DNA from: Pseudolachnospira sp051055405
Lineage (GTDB): Bacteria > Bacillota > Clostridia > Lachnospirales > Lachnospiraceae
Direction: 5' to 3'
Assembly: GCF_051055405.1 (NCBI RefSeq)
Contig: NZ_CP167068.1
Coordinates: 1,612,001-1,676,000 of the forward strand
DNA length: 64,000 nucleotides
Part shown: positions 25,061-34,541 of the stretch, in pieces
Position numbering within the stretch: the stretch's first letter is position 1
How the letters are laid out: the number at the start of each line of letters is the position of its first letter
Notes under the pieces: model-generated
The model's database searches: none
Told to the model about the DNA's origin: nothing
What the model saw: the letters and a program-made list of their open reading frames with translations, nothing else
Made by a program: the position numbers and the translations under genes

Positions 25061-26788
25061 CTACCGAAGGGTATACTGATATAGGCTGGCGTAGATGCCT
25101 CCCTTTGCCAGCAATTCCTCATGGGAGCCTCTCTCCTCAATTCCGCCGGCTGTTAAGACCAGAATCTCGTCGGCATTTTTGATAGTGGACAGGCGGTGGG
25201 CTACCACCAGGGTGGTACGGCCTTTGCTTAGTTCCTCCAGAGACTCTTGAATCTGCATCTCCGTCATATTATCCAACGCTGACGTGGCCTCGTCGAGAAT
25301 CAAGATCGGCGGATTTTTTAAGAATGCCCGGGCGATGGAGAGACGCTGTTTCTGGCCGCCGGAAAGCCGGACGCCCCGTTCCCCCACCTGAGTATCATAT
25401 CCGTTTTCCAAAGTCAAAATATAATCATGAATCTGGGCCCGTTTGGCCGCCTCCACAATTTGTTCCTCCGTGGCGTCCAGGTCGCCGTAGGCAATATTTT
25501 CCCGTATGGTTCCGTCAAAAATAAATACATCCTGGGCTACCATACCGATATTTTTCCGCAGAGAATACCGGGAAATATTCCGGATATCCTTGCCGTCAAT
25601 GGTGATGGAACCGGACTGAAGCTCATAAAATCGCGGAATCAGATGGCAAACCGTGGTCTTTCCGCCTCCGGACGGACCGACGAAGGCCACCATCTTCCCG
25701 GCATCCAGATGAAAGGACAGGTCATGGATAACGTCTTTATGCGCTTCGGAAGCGTCTGAATTTTCATAGCGGAACGTCACATGCTGAAATTCAATTTCTC
25801 CGTGCAGGGTGTCCACCACTTCCGCATCGGGGCTTTCCAGCTCCGGCTTTTCCGCCAGGATTTCTTCATACCGCTGAAAACCGGTAATGCCGTTTTGAAG
25901 CTGCTCAAAGATATTGACCAGTTTTTGGATGGGCTTTAAAAACATGGCAATATAGAGCAGATACGCCGCAAACTCACCGGTGTTAATCCACTTTTTGAAG
26001 AAGAACAGACCTCCGGCAAATAACACCAGAAGATATAAAAAGTCCATCATAAAGCCCATGCCGGAAAAAAACACGCCCATGGAGCGGTACGCTCTTCCTC
26101 TGGCATTCTTAAACCGCTGATTGGCCTTCATAAATTTGGCGGTCTCATGGGTATCCGCCGTATAGGAACGCGATACGCGTATCCCCGCGATGGCGGTTTC
26201 GATATTGGCGTTGATCTCCGCCATCTCCACCCTGGTTTCCCGGAAGGAGTCTTTCATCATATGCCGGGTCTTCTGGGCAAAATACACGATAAAGGGAAGA
26301 ACCGCAAAGACGATCAAAGTCAAAGGAATATTGATGGTACAAAGCAAAATGAAAGCCCCCACCAATTGAATGGCAGAGATAAACAAATCCTCCGGCCCGT
26401 GATGAGCCAACTCCGAAATGTCCATCAGATCATTGATCATCCTTGACATAATCGTACCGGTCTTATTTTCATCAAAAAAGGCAAAAGGCAGCTTTTGAAG
26501 ATGCCGGAACATCTTCTCGCGCATGTCGCCCTGAATCCGCACACCTACGATATGTCCCCAATACTGAACCATATAGGTCAATACCGCTTTCAATACATAA
26601 ATTCCCAGAAGAACGGAAGCCCAAATCAGAAGCAAGCGTAAATTCTGATTTGGGACATAATCATTGATCATATTTTTTGCTATCAACGGGTAGAACAAAT
26701 CGCCGACCGCCGCCAAGAAAGCGCATGTCATATCAAAGGCAAATAGTTTCCAATGGGGGCGATAGTACGATGCAAATCTTCTAAACAT
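25061..26788 (-). CDS. ABC exporter, fused permease-ATPase
   Basis: A 575-residue half-transporter of the MsbA/multidrug type, expected to homodimerise. Six membrane helices (about residues 15-300) precede an ATPase with Walker A GPSGGGKTT, signature LSGGQKQR, Walker B ILILDEATSALD and H-loop VAHRLST. AGGAG is eight bases before the ATG. It lies 45 bases after hisIE in the same direction and may be the last gene of that transcript, though a functional link with histidine synthesis is not evident. The substrate cannot be inferred. Confidence 0.92.
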   Translation of the reverse strand: MFRRFASYYRPHWKLFAFDMTCAFLAAVGDLFYPLIAKNMINDYVPNQNLRLLLIWASVLLGIYVLKAVLTYMVQYWGHIVGVRIQGDMREKMFRHLQKLPFAFFDENKTGTIMSRMINDLMDISELAHHGPEDLFISAIQLVGAFILLCTINIPLTLIVFAVLPFIVYFAQKTRHMMKDSFRETRVEMAEINANIETAIAGIRVSRSYTADTHETAKFMKANQRFKNARGRAYRSMGVFFSGMGFMMDFLYLLVLFAGGLFFFKKWINTGEFAAYLLYIAMFLKPIQKLVNIFEQLQNGITGFQRYEEILAEKPELESPDAEVVDTLHGEIEFQHVTFRYENSDASEAHKDVIHDLSFHLDAGKMVAFVGPSGGGKTTVCHLIPRFYELQSGSITIDGKDIRNISRYSLRKNIGMVAQDVFIFDGTIRENIAYGDLDATEEQIVEAAKRAQIHDYILTLENGYDTQVGERGVRLSGGQKQRLSIARAFLKNPPILILDEATSALDNMTEMQIQESLEELSKGRTTLVVAHRLSTIKNADEILVLTAGGIEERGSHEELLAKGGIYASLYQYTLR

Positions 26789-26833
26789 AAAGGCTTCTCC
26801 TGTTTCTTAGAACCAAAAGCGCTCCGCAAAAGA

Positions 26834-27781
26834 TTACCGTTTCGCCAATTCCTCCGTAATATCCTTCCAAGTCACTTGCTTTTCCGCCATCAGTACCATG
26901 ACATGATACAGGAAGTCGGAAATCTCATACTTGATCTCTTCCGGATTAGGATTTTTGGCCGCGATGACGATCTCGGTTGCTTCCTCCCCGATCTTTTTGC
27001 AGATCTTATCTACGCCTTTGTCAAAAAGGTAATTGGTATAAGACCCCTCCTTGGGATGTTTCTTGCGGTCTAAAATGACCTGATAAACGTCCTCAAAAAC
27101 CTTGTAGGGGTTGGCCTCTTCATATTCATCCTTTCGGATTGGCTGGTAAAAACAACTCTTATTTCCCGTATGACAAGCGGCTCCGATCTGAGCCACCTTG
27201 GCTAAGATGGTATCCTGGTCGCAATCCAATGTTAACGATTTTACATACTGATAGTGGCCGGAGGTGGCGCCTTTTTCCCAAAGTTCGTTCCGGCTCCGGC
27301 TCCAATAGGTCATTCGTCCGGTGGCAAGGGTCTGATTGTATGCTTCCTCATTCATGTAGGCAACCATCAAAACCTGATCGGTCTTGTCGTCCTGTACCAC
27401 TACTGGAATCAAGCCGTCGGGTCCCAATTTAAAATCGCTCCAGACAAAAGCCGGTTCCGGGTCGGTCAGTGCTTCTACCGATTCCAACAGTTTATCTTCT
27501 CCAAAACGAGCCGCGGTATCCATTTTTAACTGCTCCTGTTCCGGAAGCAGAATCACTTTCTTCACACCGGCATAGAGAAATTTCTTTACATCTTCCAGGG
27601 TCTGAATATTCCCTTTGGCAAAAAAAGGAACCGGAAGCTCCCTTGTCAGATGAATCAGCTTATCCAGATTCGCTTCGTGGGACGCATCGTCCGCGGAATC
27701 GTCCACAGCAACAATTCCGCTGGCGTCCCGATAATCGTTTACCTGAATGTCCTCGGACAGGAGGATCGTTTTGATGTTCAT
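26834..27781 (-). CDS. hisIE: Bifunctional HisIE with extra N-terminal half-barrel-like domain
   Basis: A 315-residue fusion for steps 2 and 3 of histidine synthesis. HisI (about 112-220, PR-AMP cyclohydrolase) has its metal ligands in LDCDQD (Cys187, Asp186/188/190) and ACHTGNKSC (Cys203, Cys210). HisE (about 228-310, PR-ATP pyrophosphatase) has KIGEEATEIVIAAK. The first about 110 residues are additional and resemble half of a HisA/HisF phosphate-binding barrel (PFFAKGNIQTLEDVKKFLYA, 52-71). It overlaps hisA by four bases, supporting the start at 27781. Usual HisIE proteins are near 200-220 residues. Confidence 0.93.
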   Translation of the reverse strand: MNIKTILLSEDIQVNDYRDASGIVAVDDSADDASHEANLDKLIHLTRELPVPFFAKGNIQTLEDVKKFLYAGVKKVILLPEQEQLKMDTAARFGEDKLLESVEALTDPEPAFVWSDFKLGPDGLIPVVVQDDKTDQVLMVAYMNEEAYNQTLATGRMTYWSRSRNELWEKGATSGHYQYVKSLTLDCDQDTILAKVAQIGAACHTGNKSCFYQPIRKDEYEEANPYKVFEDVYQVILDRKKHPKEGSYTNYLFDKGVDKICKKIGEEATEIVIAAKNPNPEEIKYEISDFLYHVMVLMAEKQVTWKDITEELAKR

Positions 27782-28506
27782 TTGCCCTCTCCTTCCAGGC
27801 GGGATACTGCCTCCGCCAGATCAATTTTCTTCTCGTACAAGGCCTTCCCCAGAATGGCGCCGTGGATTCCCGCCGCAGCCACAGCGTCCAGATCCGCCAT
27901 CGAGGAAACGCCGCCGGAAGCGATGATATCCATCGAAGTTTGATCCGACAGAAGCTTTGTCATCGCTACATTAGGCCCCTGCATCATTCCATCTTTGGAG
28001 ATATCGGTGTAGACGATGGTACGAACGCCGTAATCCTCCATCTGAGCGCAGAGTTCCTGGGCCGTAACTGTGCTGACGCTCTCCCATCCCCTGGTGGCCA
28101 CCAGCCCATCTTTAGCGTCAATGCCAACGACGATATGCTCTGGTCCAAAGGTTTCGACAGCCTGCCGGACAAACTCTGGTTCCTCCACCGCCTTGGTGCC
28201 AATAATTACCCGAAAAATACCGGTCTCTAATAATGCTTTTATATTTTCCATGGTACGGACGCCGCCGCCCAACTGTACAGGGAGGTTGACTCTTTCCACG
28301 ATCCCACGGATGGCCGCTTCATTGACCAGTTTTCCGGCGAGCGCGCCGTCTAAATCCACCAGATGAAGAAATCTGGCTCCCTGGCTTTCCCAGAGGGCTG
28401 CCACGTCCGCCGGTGAATTGGAATATACCTGAACTTCGTCAAAAAGTCCCTGACGTAAGCGGACGCACTGGCCGCCTTTGATATCAATCGCAGGATATAA
28501 CCGCAT
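27778..28506 (-). CDS. hisA: ProFAR isomerase
   Basis: A 242-residue TIM-barrel isomerase of histidine synthesis, opening MRLYPAIDIKGGQCVRL with catalytic-type Asp8. The second acid is in VVGIDAKDG, and the phosphate loops are GGGVRT and ASGGVSS. The start at 28506 has GGAAG eight bases upstream. It begins one base after the hisB stop codon and overlaps hisIE by four bases. Confidence 0.96.
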   Translation of the reverse strand: MRLYPAIDIKGGQCVRLRQGLFDEVQVYSNSPADVAALWESQGARFLHLVDLDGALAGKLVNEAAIRGIVERVNLPVQLGGGVRTMENIKALLETGIFRVIIGTKAVEEPEFVRQAVETFGPEHIVVGIDAKDGLVATRGWESVSTVTAQELCAQMEDYGVRTIVYTDISKDGMMQGPNVAMTKLLSDQTSMDIIASGGVSSMADLDAVAAAGIHGAILGKALYEKKIDLAEAVSRLEGEGK

Positions 28507-28507
28507 C

Positions 28508-29092
28508 TTATAAACTTCCTTTCGTTGAAAGTACATCCGCAATCCGCGGATCTACGCTGGTCGCTTCGTCCAAAGCACGGGCGAAGGATTTAAAAAACGC
28601 TTCGATGATATGATGAGCATTCGCTCCATGCATTTGCTTCATGTGGAGATTCATCCCCGCCGTATAAGAAATGGCATAGAAAAACTCGCGAACCATTTCT
28701 GTCTCAAATGTCCCTACCCGCTCTGCAGAAAACTCCGCCTCAAAGACAAAGGAAGGACGTCCGCATAAATCCAACGCGGTTAAAACCAAGGTCTCGTCCA
28801 TAGGAAGAATCATGGAACCATAACGCCGAATTCCTTTCTTGTCTCCGACCGCTTCCGCAATAGCCGTTCCCAGCACAATGCCCGTATCCTCCACCGTATG
28901 ATGGGTATCCACATGGAGATCGCCCTTCACCTGGACATCCAGATCAAAAAAACCGTGACGGGCAAAATTCTCCAGCATATGGTCCAGAAAACCGATTCCG
29001 GTCTTCGCCTGGCACACGCCGGTTCCATCCAGATTGAGAGTCAGTTGAATTTGCGTTTCTTTGGTATTCCGATGAATCGTAGCCTGACGCAT
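28508..29092 (-). CDS. hisB: Imidazoleglycerol-phosphate dehydratase
   Basis: A 194-residue monofunctional dehydratase with both Mn-binding motifs, DTHHTVEDTG and NAHHIIEAFFKSFA. It lacks the phosphatase domain fused in E. coli HisB. Histidinol-phosphate phosphatase must therefore be encoded elsewhere. AAGGAAG precedes the ATG by six bases, and the gap to hisD is 62 bases. Confidence 0.97.
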   Translation of the reverse strand: MRQATIHRNTKETQIQLTLNLDGTGVCQAKTGIGFLDHMLENFARHGFFDLDVQVKGDLHVDTHHTVEDTGIVLGTAIAEAVGDKKGIRRYGSMILPMDETLVLTALDLCGRPSFVFEAEFSAERVGTFETEMVREFFYAISYTAGMNLHMKQMHGANAHHIIEAFFKSFARALDEATSVDPRIADVLSTKGSL

Positions 29093-29154
29093 TGTTTTCT
29101 TCCTTTCCGTCCAGATCGATGATTGGACACGTTCCGCATTTTTCTTACTCGCTG

Positions 29155-30447
29155 TTATTCTTCAAATCTTACTTTAATCGAATTGGCGTGAGCTGTCAAC
29201 TGCTCCGCCTTGGCAAATTCCTGAATATCCGCGGAAATAGCCGAAAGAGCTTCCCTGGAATAAGAAATCAGGCTGGATTTTTTGATAAAATCGTCCACCC
29301 CCAACGGAGAGAAAAACTTTGCGGTCCCATTGGTGGGCAAAACGTGATTCGGGCCGGCAAAATAATCGCCCAGAGGTTCCGAACTGTATTCGCCAAGGAA
29401 AATCGCGCCGGCATTCTGGATTCTCGTCATCACGGCAAAGGGGTCTTTCGTCATGATTTCCAGATGTTCCGAGGCAATTTCGTTGACCGTATTGACTGCG
29501 TCGTCCATATTGTCCGCCAACAGAATATAGCCAAACTGGTCCAAAGATTTTTGGATAATCTCCCGGCGGCTCATTTTTTCTAAAAATCCATCCACTTCCT
29601 CGGAGACCTTTTTCGCCAATGCTTCCGAGGTAGTCACTAAAATCGCGGATGCCATCTCATCGTGTTCTGCCTGGGACAAGAGATCCGCCGCCACGTAGCG
29701 GGGATTTGCCCCCTCGTCGGCCAATACGAGAATTTCGCTGGGGCCTGCGATGGAATCCAGGCCAACATAACCAAACACCGCCCTTTTTGCGAGAGCAACA
29801 TAGATATTTCCGGGACCAGTGATCTTGCTTACTTTTGGAATCGACTCGGTTCCATAGGCCAGCGCGCCGATCGCCTGGGCGCCTCCGACTTTATAGATCT
29901 CTGTCACACCGCCTTCATGGGCGGCTACCAGTACAAGAGGATTTACCTTGCCGTCTTTTCCCGGAGGCGTTACCATGGCAATCCGTTTTACGCCCGCCAC
30001 TTTAGCCGGGATAATATTCATCAACACAGAAGACGGATAGGCCGCCTTTCCGCCGGGCACATAGACGCCAACGCTGGATAAAGGCGTAATTTTCTGACCC
30101 AAAAGAACGCCGTCTTCCCTGGTATCAATCCAACTATTTCGAACTTGCCTTTGATGATATGCGCGGATATTGTCCGCAGCCCGGCGCAGAATCCCCAAAA
30201 ACTGCTCGTCCACCTGGCGATAAGCTTCCTCGATCTCCGCCTCACTGACACGGATGGTCTCCGGCGTCAAGGTTACATGGTCAAATTGCGTGGTGTAGGC
30301 AAACAAGGCTTCGTCGCCTTTTTCTCTGACACGCTCCAAAATTTCGTTTACCGCTTCCATATAGGAGCCATAACTGGTCGTGCTCCGTTTTAACAGATTA
30401 GTTAAGATTTCTCTCTGAGCCTCTTTTGTCAATGTTACGATTCTCAT
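29155..30447 (-). CDS. hisD: Histidinol dehydrogenase
   Basis: A 430-residue zinc- and NAD-dependent enzyme for the last two oxidations to histidine. It has the IPAKVAGVKRIAMVTPPG and GNIYVALAKR segments, the zinc-site stretch SQAEHDEMASAIL and GPNHVLPTNGTA. The start at 30447 overlaps hisG by four bases and has AAGGGAG upstream. Confidence 0.97.
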   Translation of the reverse strand: MRIVTLTKEAQREILTNLLKRSTTSYGSYMEAVNEILERVREKGDEALFAYTTQFDHVTLTPETIRVSEAEIEEAYRQVDEQFLGILRRAADNIRAYHQRQVRNSWIDTREDGVLLGQKITPLSSVGVYVPGGKAAYPSSVLMNIIPAKVAGVKRIAMVTPPGKDGKVNPLVLVAAHEGGVTEIYKVGGAQAIGALAYGTESIPKVSKITGPGNIYVALAKRAVFGYVGLDSIAGPSEILVLADEGANPRYVAADLLSQAEHDEMASAILVTTSEALAKKVSEEVDGFLEKMSRREIIQKSLDQFGYILLADNMDDAVNTVNEIASEHLEIMTKDPFAVMTRIQNAGAIFLGEYSSEPLGDYFAGPNHVLPTNGTAKFFSPLGVDDFIKKSSLISYSREALSAISADIQEFAKAEQLTAHANSIKVRFEE

Positions 30448-31082
30448 GCCAGAACTCCCTTCAACGCCTGAATGATCTGCGTGATTCTCTCATTTTCCAT
30501 CTTCATGCTGACCTGGTTTACCACTACTTTAGCGGAAAGGTCGCAGATTTCTTCCAGCACCATGAGGCCGTTTTCTTTGAGCGTCGCTCCGGTCTCAACG
30601 ATATCGACGATCACCTCGGCCAGCCCCACGATGGGCGCCAGTTCCACAGAACCGTTTAGTTTGATGATCTCCACGGTCTGATGTTTTCGATTATAAAAGT
30701 AATCTTTAGCAATCGCCGGATATTTGGTGGCAACTCGAATCAACTGATGATGATTTAAAAGTTCTGCCGCTTCCGCAGGTCCGGCCACGCACATCTTGCA
30801 CCGGCCAATCCCCAAGTCCAGCACCTCGTAAAGCTTCCGGCCTTCTTCCAGGATCGTATCCCTTCCCACAATGCCGATATCCGCCGCGCCGTATTCCACG
30901 TAGGTCGGTACGTCGGAAGCCTTGGAAAGGAAAAATTTCAGTTTTAATTCCTCATTGGTAAAAATCAATTTTCGAGTATCCGGGTCTTCCATCTCCTGGC
31001 AAGTGATTCCAATTTCCTTTAACATGGCCATTGCTTTCTTGGCCAGACGCCCTTTTGCCAGGGCAAATGTGATATATTTCAT
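30444..31082 (-). CDS. hisG: ATP phosphoribosyltransferase catalytic subunit, short form
   Basis: A 212-residue HisG of the short (HisGS) type, lacking the C-terminal regulatory domain, so it should need the HisZ partner encoded immediately upstream. The PRPP loop is seen in DIVETGATLKENGL, and YVEYGAADIGIVGRD is characteristic. It overlaps hisZ and hisD by four bases each. It catalyses the committed, feedback-controlled first step. Confidence 0.97.
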   Translation of the reverse strand: MKYITFALAKGRLAKKAMAMLKEIGITCQEMEDPDTRKLIFTNEELKLKFFLSKASDVPTYVEYGAADIGIVGRDTILEEGRKLYEVLDLGIGRCKMCVAGPAEAAELLNHHQLIRVATKYPAIAKDYFYNRKHQTVEIIKLNGSVELAPIVGLAEVIVDIVETGATLKENGLMVLEEICDLSAKVVVNQVSMKMENERITQIIQALKGVLA

Positions 31083-32347
31083 CTCTCTTCCCTCCGGATT
31101 TCCTTTGGAATCGGCACGGATGTGGTCTCACCGGTTCTGGTTTGAATCACGGTGATTGCCTGCGCCTTATCTGTTAAAAGTAAAATGCTGCTGATCCGAT
31201 GCTCTTTGGCGTACTCCATATATTCCCCTGCCAAGGACTTCTTCTCCGTCAGGGAAACGCTATGGCCATTTTTCCGGTAAAGACTTCCAAGAGCGATCGC
31301 CATGGATAACTCCGAAGGCTCATAGAGGATCATGGTCTCTTCCCAAGGGAGTTCTCTTAAAAGTTTTTGACGCTGCATGGCAGACATCAAGGTATCCATA
31401 GAAATTCCAAATCCGACGGAAGGAGCGTCTTTTCCAAATTGAACCATCAGATTGTCATAACGCCCTCCGGTCACAATATAGTCCCCGGTGCCGTACGTAT
31501 ATCCCTTAAAAATAATCCCGGTATAATACTGGTAGTTTCCCAGCATCCCCAAATCAAAGGTAATATAATCGCTGACTCCGTAGGTGGTCAATAACTGATA
31601 TAATTGTTCCAGCCGATCTACCGCTGCCAAGGACGTCGGGTTTTGGGTCAGTTTACGGGCTTCGCCAAATACTTGCTCCGCAGAGCCAAACAGTTTCGGC
31701 AACGCTAAAAAAGCCTCGGTCAGTTCTTCCGGCAAGTTTTCTTCCATCAGCCGCTCTTCCACGCCTAAAAAGTTTTTATTTTCAATCAGTTCCCGCAGAG
31801 AGTCAATCGTATCCTGTTTTAAATTTGCTTCCTGGAAAAGCCCGTTGAAAAAGTCCACCTGACCAATCTCGACCTGGAACTCAGTCAGACCAGCGCCTTT
31901 TAAGCAATCCACCGCCAAAGCAATCACCTCGGCATCCGCAGCCAGAGAATCGTCCCCGATCAACTCAATGCCAGCTTGGGTGCTCTCCTTTAACCGCCCT
32001 TGATAGCTGGAATTATTGATAAAGGTATTTCCCTGATAGCAAAAACGGATCGGAAGCGTCTCATTTCCATAGTATTTCGCCGCGCAGCGGGCAATCGACG
32101 GAGTAAAGTCTGGACGCAGAACCAACGTCTCCCCATCCCGGTCAATCAGTTTATACATATCCCTGGAAGCCACGCTCCCGCGTTCCGCGTTAAATATGTC
32201 AAAATATTCAAAGGTTGGCGTTTGAATCCCCCGATATCCATAGCGGGTAAAGGTTTCCTGGATTCGCTGACACAATGCCTCCTTGCGGGCATATTCATCA
32301 TTATAATAATCTTTCACTCCTTCTGGAGTGTGAAGAAGCTGAACCAT
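31079..32347 (-). CDS. hisZ: ATP phosphoribosyltransferase regulatory subunit HisZ
   Basis: A 422-residue paralogue of histidyl-tRNA synthetase that serves as the regulatory subunit for short HisG. The class II core is seen in LVLRPDFTPSIARCA and RFCYQGNTF. The anticodon-binding region is not typical of a true HisRS, and the location next to short hisG fixes the call. It is the first gene of the his transcript. AGGGG lies about ten bases before the ATG, and a near-perfect promoter is 50 bases upstream. Confidence 0.93.
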   Translation of the reverse strand: MVQLLHTPEGVKDYYNDEYARKEALCQRIQETFTRYGYRGIQTPTFEYFDIFNAERGSVASRDMYKLIDRDGETLVLRPDFTPSIARCAAKYYGNETLPIRFCYQGNTFINNSSYQGRLKESTQAGIELIGDDSLAADAEVIALAVDCLKGAGLTEFQVEIGQVDFFNGLFQEANLKQDTIDSLRELIENKNFLGVEERLMEENLPEELTEAFLALPKLFGSAEQVFGEARKLTQNPTSLAAVDRLEQLYQLLTTYGVSDYITFDLGMLGNYQYYTGIIFKGYTYGTGDYIVTGGRYDNLMVQFGKDAPSVGFGISMDTLMSAMQRQKLLRELPWEETMILYEPSELSMAIALGSLYRKNGHSVSLTEKKSLAGEYMEYAKEHRISSILLLTDKAQAITVIQTRTGETTSVPIPKEIRREER

Positions 32348-32396
32348 CTGTCGTTTCCCCTTTTCACTTTACTGTGCTAATTCGATAGCATGATGA

Positions 32397-32425
32397 ATTA
32401 TACAAGAAAACGGAAAAAATGTCAA
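32397..32425 (-). promoter_or_regulatory. Sigma-A promoter of the his operon
   Basis: Minus strand: perfect TTGACA (32420-32425), 17-bp spacer, perfect TATAAT (32397-32402). The -35 hexamer contains the TGA stop codon of recU. The leader of about 45 bases shows no T-box or attenuator. Confidence 0.9.
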
Positions 32426-32955
32426 TCTCTTTCCAGCAAATCTTTTTGAAGCTGTTCCAGAAAATGGACCGGCAAGCCATTTTTTCCGGTAATCCGAAAA
32501 CTTTTGTCAAGTTCTTCATAGGTAAAGCTCTTTCTTCCGCCTTCTTCCGCCCGTTTCCAGAAACGCTCTACGTCTGCCAACGGTAGATAATAGATTTCGT
32601 CCCGATGAGTTAAATGCAGAATGAAAAAAGCAATCCCTTGCTGACGTTCAAACTCTTCCATAAAACGAAGCTGATGTTCATGGATGTTCGCCAATGGTAT
32701 CGTATCCTCCTGGCATTCCTTGGCATCAAAACAGACGGGAACGCCCTGGACGACGCCAATATAGTCCACCGTACTTTTTTGATCAAAATAGGCCAACGTG
32801 ATATGACGGCTTTCCTGATCGATGGTAATCGGTTTGATCGGCGTCGGGATCTTCTGAATGAGAGCTAGATGAGCGTCCCGGTATTTTTCGAGAGAAAGGT
32901 TGATCAGTTCCTCTAAAGTGGAGCCCCGCAGGCCCCGCGTTCCCCATGTTCCCAT
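32422..32955 (-). CDS. recU: Holliday junction resolvase RecU
   Basis: A 177-residue RecU-type endonuclease that resolves recombination intermediates in Gram-positives. It begins MGTWGTRGLRGSTLEELINL, the family opening with the DNA-binding stalk region following. The nuclease core is STVDYIGVVQGVPVCFDAKE, holding the Asp/Glu-Ala-Lys acidic set. The start at 32955 follows AAGGAG and overlaps the stop of the pseudouridine synthase gene by one base (TAATG). The open frame beyond it is part of that upstream gene. It is the last gene of the pepD-to-recU run. Confidence 0.93.
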   Translation of the reverse strand: MGTWGTRGLRGSTLEELINLSLEKYRDAHLALIQKIPTPIKPITIDQESRHITLAYFDQKSTVDYIGVVQGVPVCFDAKECQEDTIPLANIHEHQLRFMEEFERQQGIAFFILHLTHRDEIYYLPLADVERFWKRAEEGGRKSFTYEELDKSFRITGKNGLPVHFLEQLQKDLLERD

Positions 32956-33938
32956 TAAAATAGTGCTCCTTGCAATACTCCCAGCTTCTTTGCGCACGCC
33001 TGAAAGTCCTCCGGCAGGGGGGCGTGGATGCACTTACCTTGAAGCGCCGGAAGTTCCGGCATCTGTTCCGGAAAAACCAATTCAAAAGCGTGCAGCATCT
33101 GCCTTCGGATCCGCAGGCGTTCGGTCATCGCGCTAGCAGCCTCCCCGTATTTTCGGTCTCCCAAAATCGGATGCCCAATCGATGCCAGATGGGCGCGAAT
33201 TTGATGTGTTTTTCCCGTGATCAAATGTACTTTTAACAACGTTGCATTCGCTCCCTCTGCCAGCGGTTCATAGGCGGTAACAATATAAGCGCTGTTTGGA
33301 AGCTCTTTTTTTCCGATCTGTACGGTATTGGTTTTCTCATCTTTTAACAGATAGCCTTCGATCTTTCCAGGATTCATTCCCGTTCCCTGAACCAGAGCCA
33401 AATAGTACTTTTCTAAGTTTCGGGAACGAAAAAGCTCTGACAAAGCCTGAAGGCCCGCCAGAGTCTTTCCTGCGGCGACCGCTCCGCTGGTATTTCGATC
33501 CAGTCGGTTACAAATACCAGGCCGAAACCGAGTCAGTTCCTCCGCAGTGATCTGTTTGCTCTCTACGAGATAGGAAATCAAATATTCACAGAGAGAAACA
33601 TCCTCCGGTTTTGCTTTTTGCGAGAGCATTCCCGCCGGTTTGTTGAAAAACAAAACCTGGTCGTCCTCATAGAGAATCGGTAGTTTCTCTGCCCTATGAA
33701 CCGCCTCCGGTACGGACGCCCCGCGGAATTTTTGAATGGTTTCATCGGAAAGAAAGAGACGAAGGCAGTCGCCTGCCGCAAGCCGCTCGGAGCCGTCCGC
33801 CCGCTTTCCGTTTAAAGTAATATTCTTTTTGCGAAGCATTTTGTAGAGGAATCCGCTTCCAGCTTCCCGCAGATATTTGCCGAGGAACTTATCTAGACGC
33901 TGGCCGGCTTCCCGTTCACTGATCTTAATTTCCTGCAT
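32955..33938 (-). CDS. RluA-family 23S rRNA pseudouridine synthase
   Basis: A 327-residue enzyme. An N-terminal S4 RNA-binding domain (about 1-75) is followed by the RluA catalytic domain with the active-site Asp in CNRLDRNTSG, where HRLD is usual. GKTHQIRAHLASIGHPILGD is the conserved substrate loop. It is most like RluC/RluD, modifying 23S rRNA uridines, but the exact target is not readable. GAGGAAACTT precedes the ATG. It lies nine bases after the membrane protein gene and is coupled to recU. Confidence 0.92.
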   Translation of the reverse strand: MQEIKISEREAGQRLDKFLGKYLREAGSGFLYKMLRKKNITLNGKRADGSERLAAGDCLRLFLSDETIQKFRGASVPEAVHRAEKLPILYEDDQVLFFNKPAGMLSQKAKPEDVSLCEYLISYLVESKQITAEELTRFRPGICNRLDRNTSGAVAAGKTLAGLQALSELFRSRNLEKYYLALVQGTGMNPGKIEGYLLKDEKTNTVQIGKKELPNSAYIVTAYEPLAEGANATLLKVHLITGKTHQIRAHLASIGHPILGDRKYGEAASAMTERLRIRRQMLHAFELVFPEQMPELPALQGKCIHAPLPEDFQACAKKLGVLQGALF

Positions 33939-33947
33939 AAGTTTCCT

Positions 33948-34529
33948 CTACATGGATACGGAGATAACCGCTTCTTTGGCCAAGTCGACACGGCGAAGCT
34001 CCGAATCTCCCTCCGCGGTCTCTACCTGATCAATCCGCGTCAAAAATTCCTCCCAATTGGAAAAAAGTTTCATCCGCATGGGAATTCCTCTTCGCTTCAG
34101 CACATCGTTGACGGGAATCTCCGCGTCTTCCGGCCGGAACCGTTTCCCGCAGTAGGAGGACCAGGCCACCACGCCGTTTTTATAGACAACGGCGAACTCC
34201 ACCGGCATCCTCTTCCCCTTGGCGTCCACCAGAATCAAATCCGACAGAAGCATATCCTGGTTTTCAAAGTTTCCCAGAATCTCATACTTTTCTTTCGGCG
34301 CTGTGCGAAATTTGGCAAAAGCTGCAAATCCCACGAAAAAATTTGCGGTTGGAATCACCATTAGCATCGCCGGAATCATCAGCCAATTTTTCTTCGTACC
34401 AAAAATGATTACGCCAAGAATCAAAAGCGCCAAAACGATAGCACCGCTGACGACTGTTTTTAGAAGCTGGCTCTTTCGATGCGCGTCAATGTAGCCGTAA
34501 CGGCCTCTTGCCTCGTTCTCCTTATCCAT
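33948..34529 (-). CDS. Unknown two-helix membrane protein
   Basis: A 193-residue protein I do not recognise. The charged N-terminus MDKENEARGRYGYIDAHRKS is followed by two hydrophobic segments (about 25-45 and 49-71) and a cytosolic C-terminal domain rich in strands with VEFAVVYKNGVVAWSSYCG. AGGGGAG precedes the ATG. It is packed between the metallo-hydrolase and the pseudouridine synthase in the same direction with gaps of 12 and 9 bases. No enzyme motif is visible. Confidence 0.75.
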   Translation of the reverse strand: MDKENEARGRYGYIDAHRKSQLLKTVVSGAIVLALLILGVIIFGTKKNWLMIPAMLMVIPTANFFVGFAAFAKFRTAPKEKYEILGNFENQDMLLSDLILVDAKGKRMPVEFAVVYKNGVVAWSSYCGKRFRPEDAEIPVNDVLKRRGIPMRMKLFSNWEEFLTRIDQVETAEGDSELRRVDLAKEAVISVSM

Positions 34530-34541
34530 AACACTCCCCTT

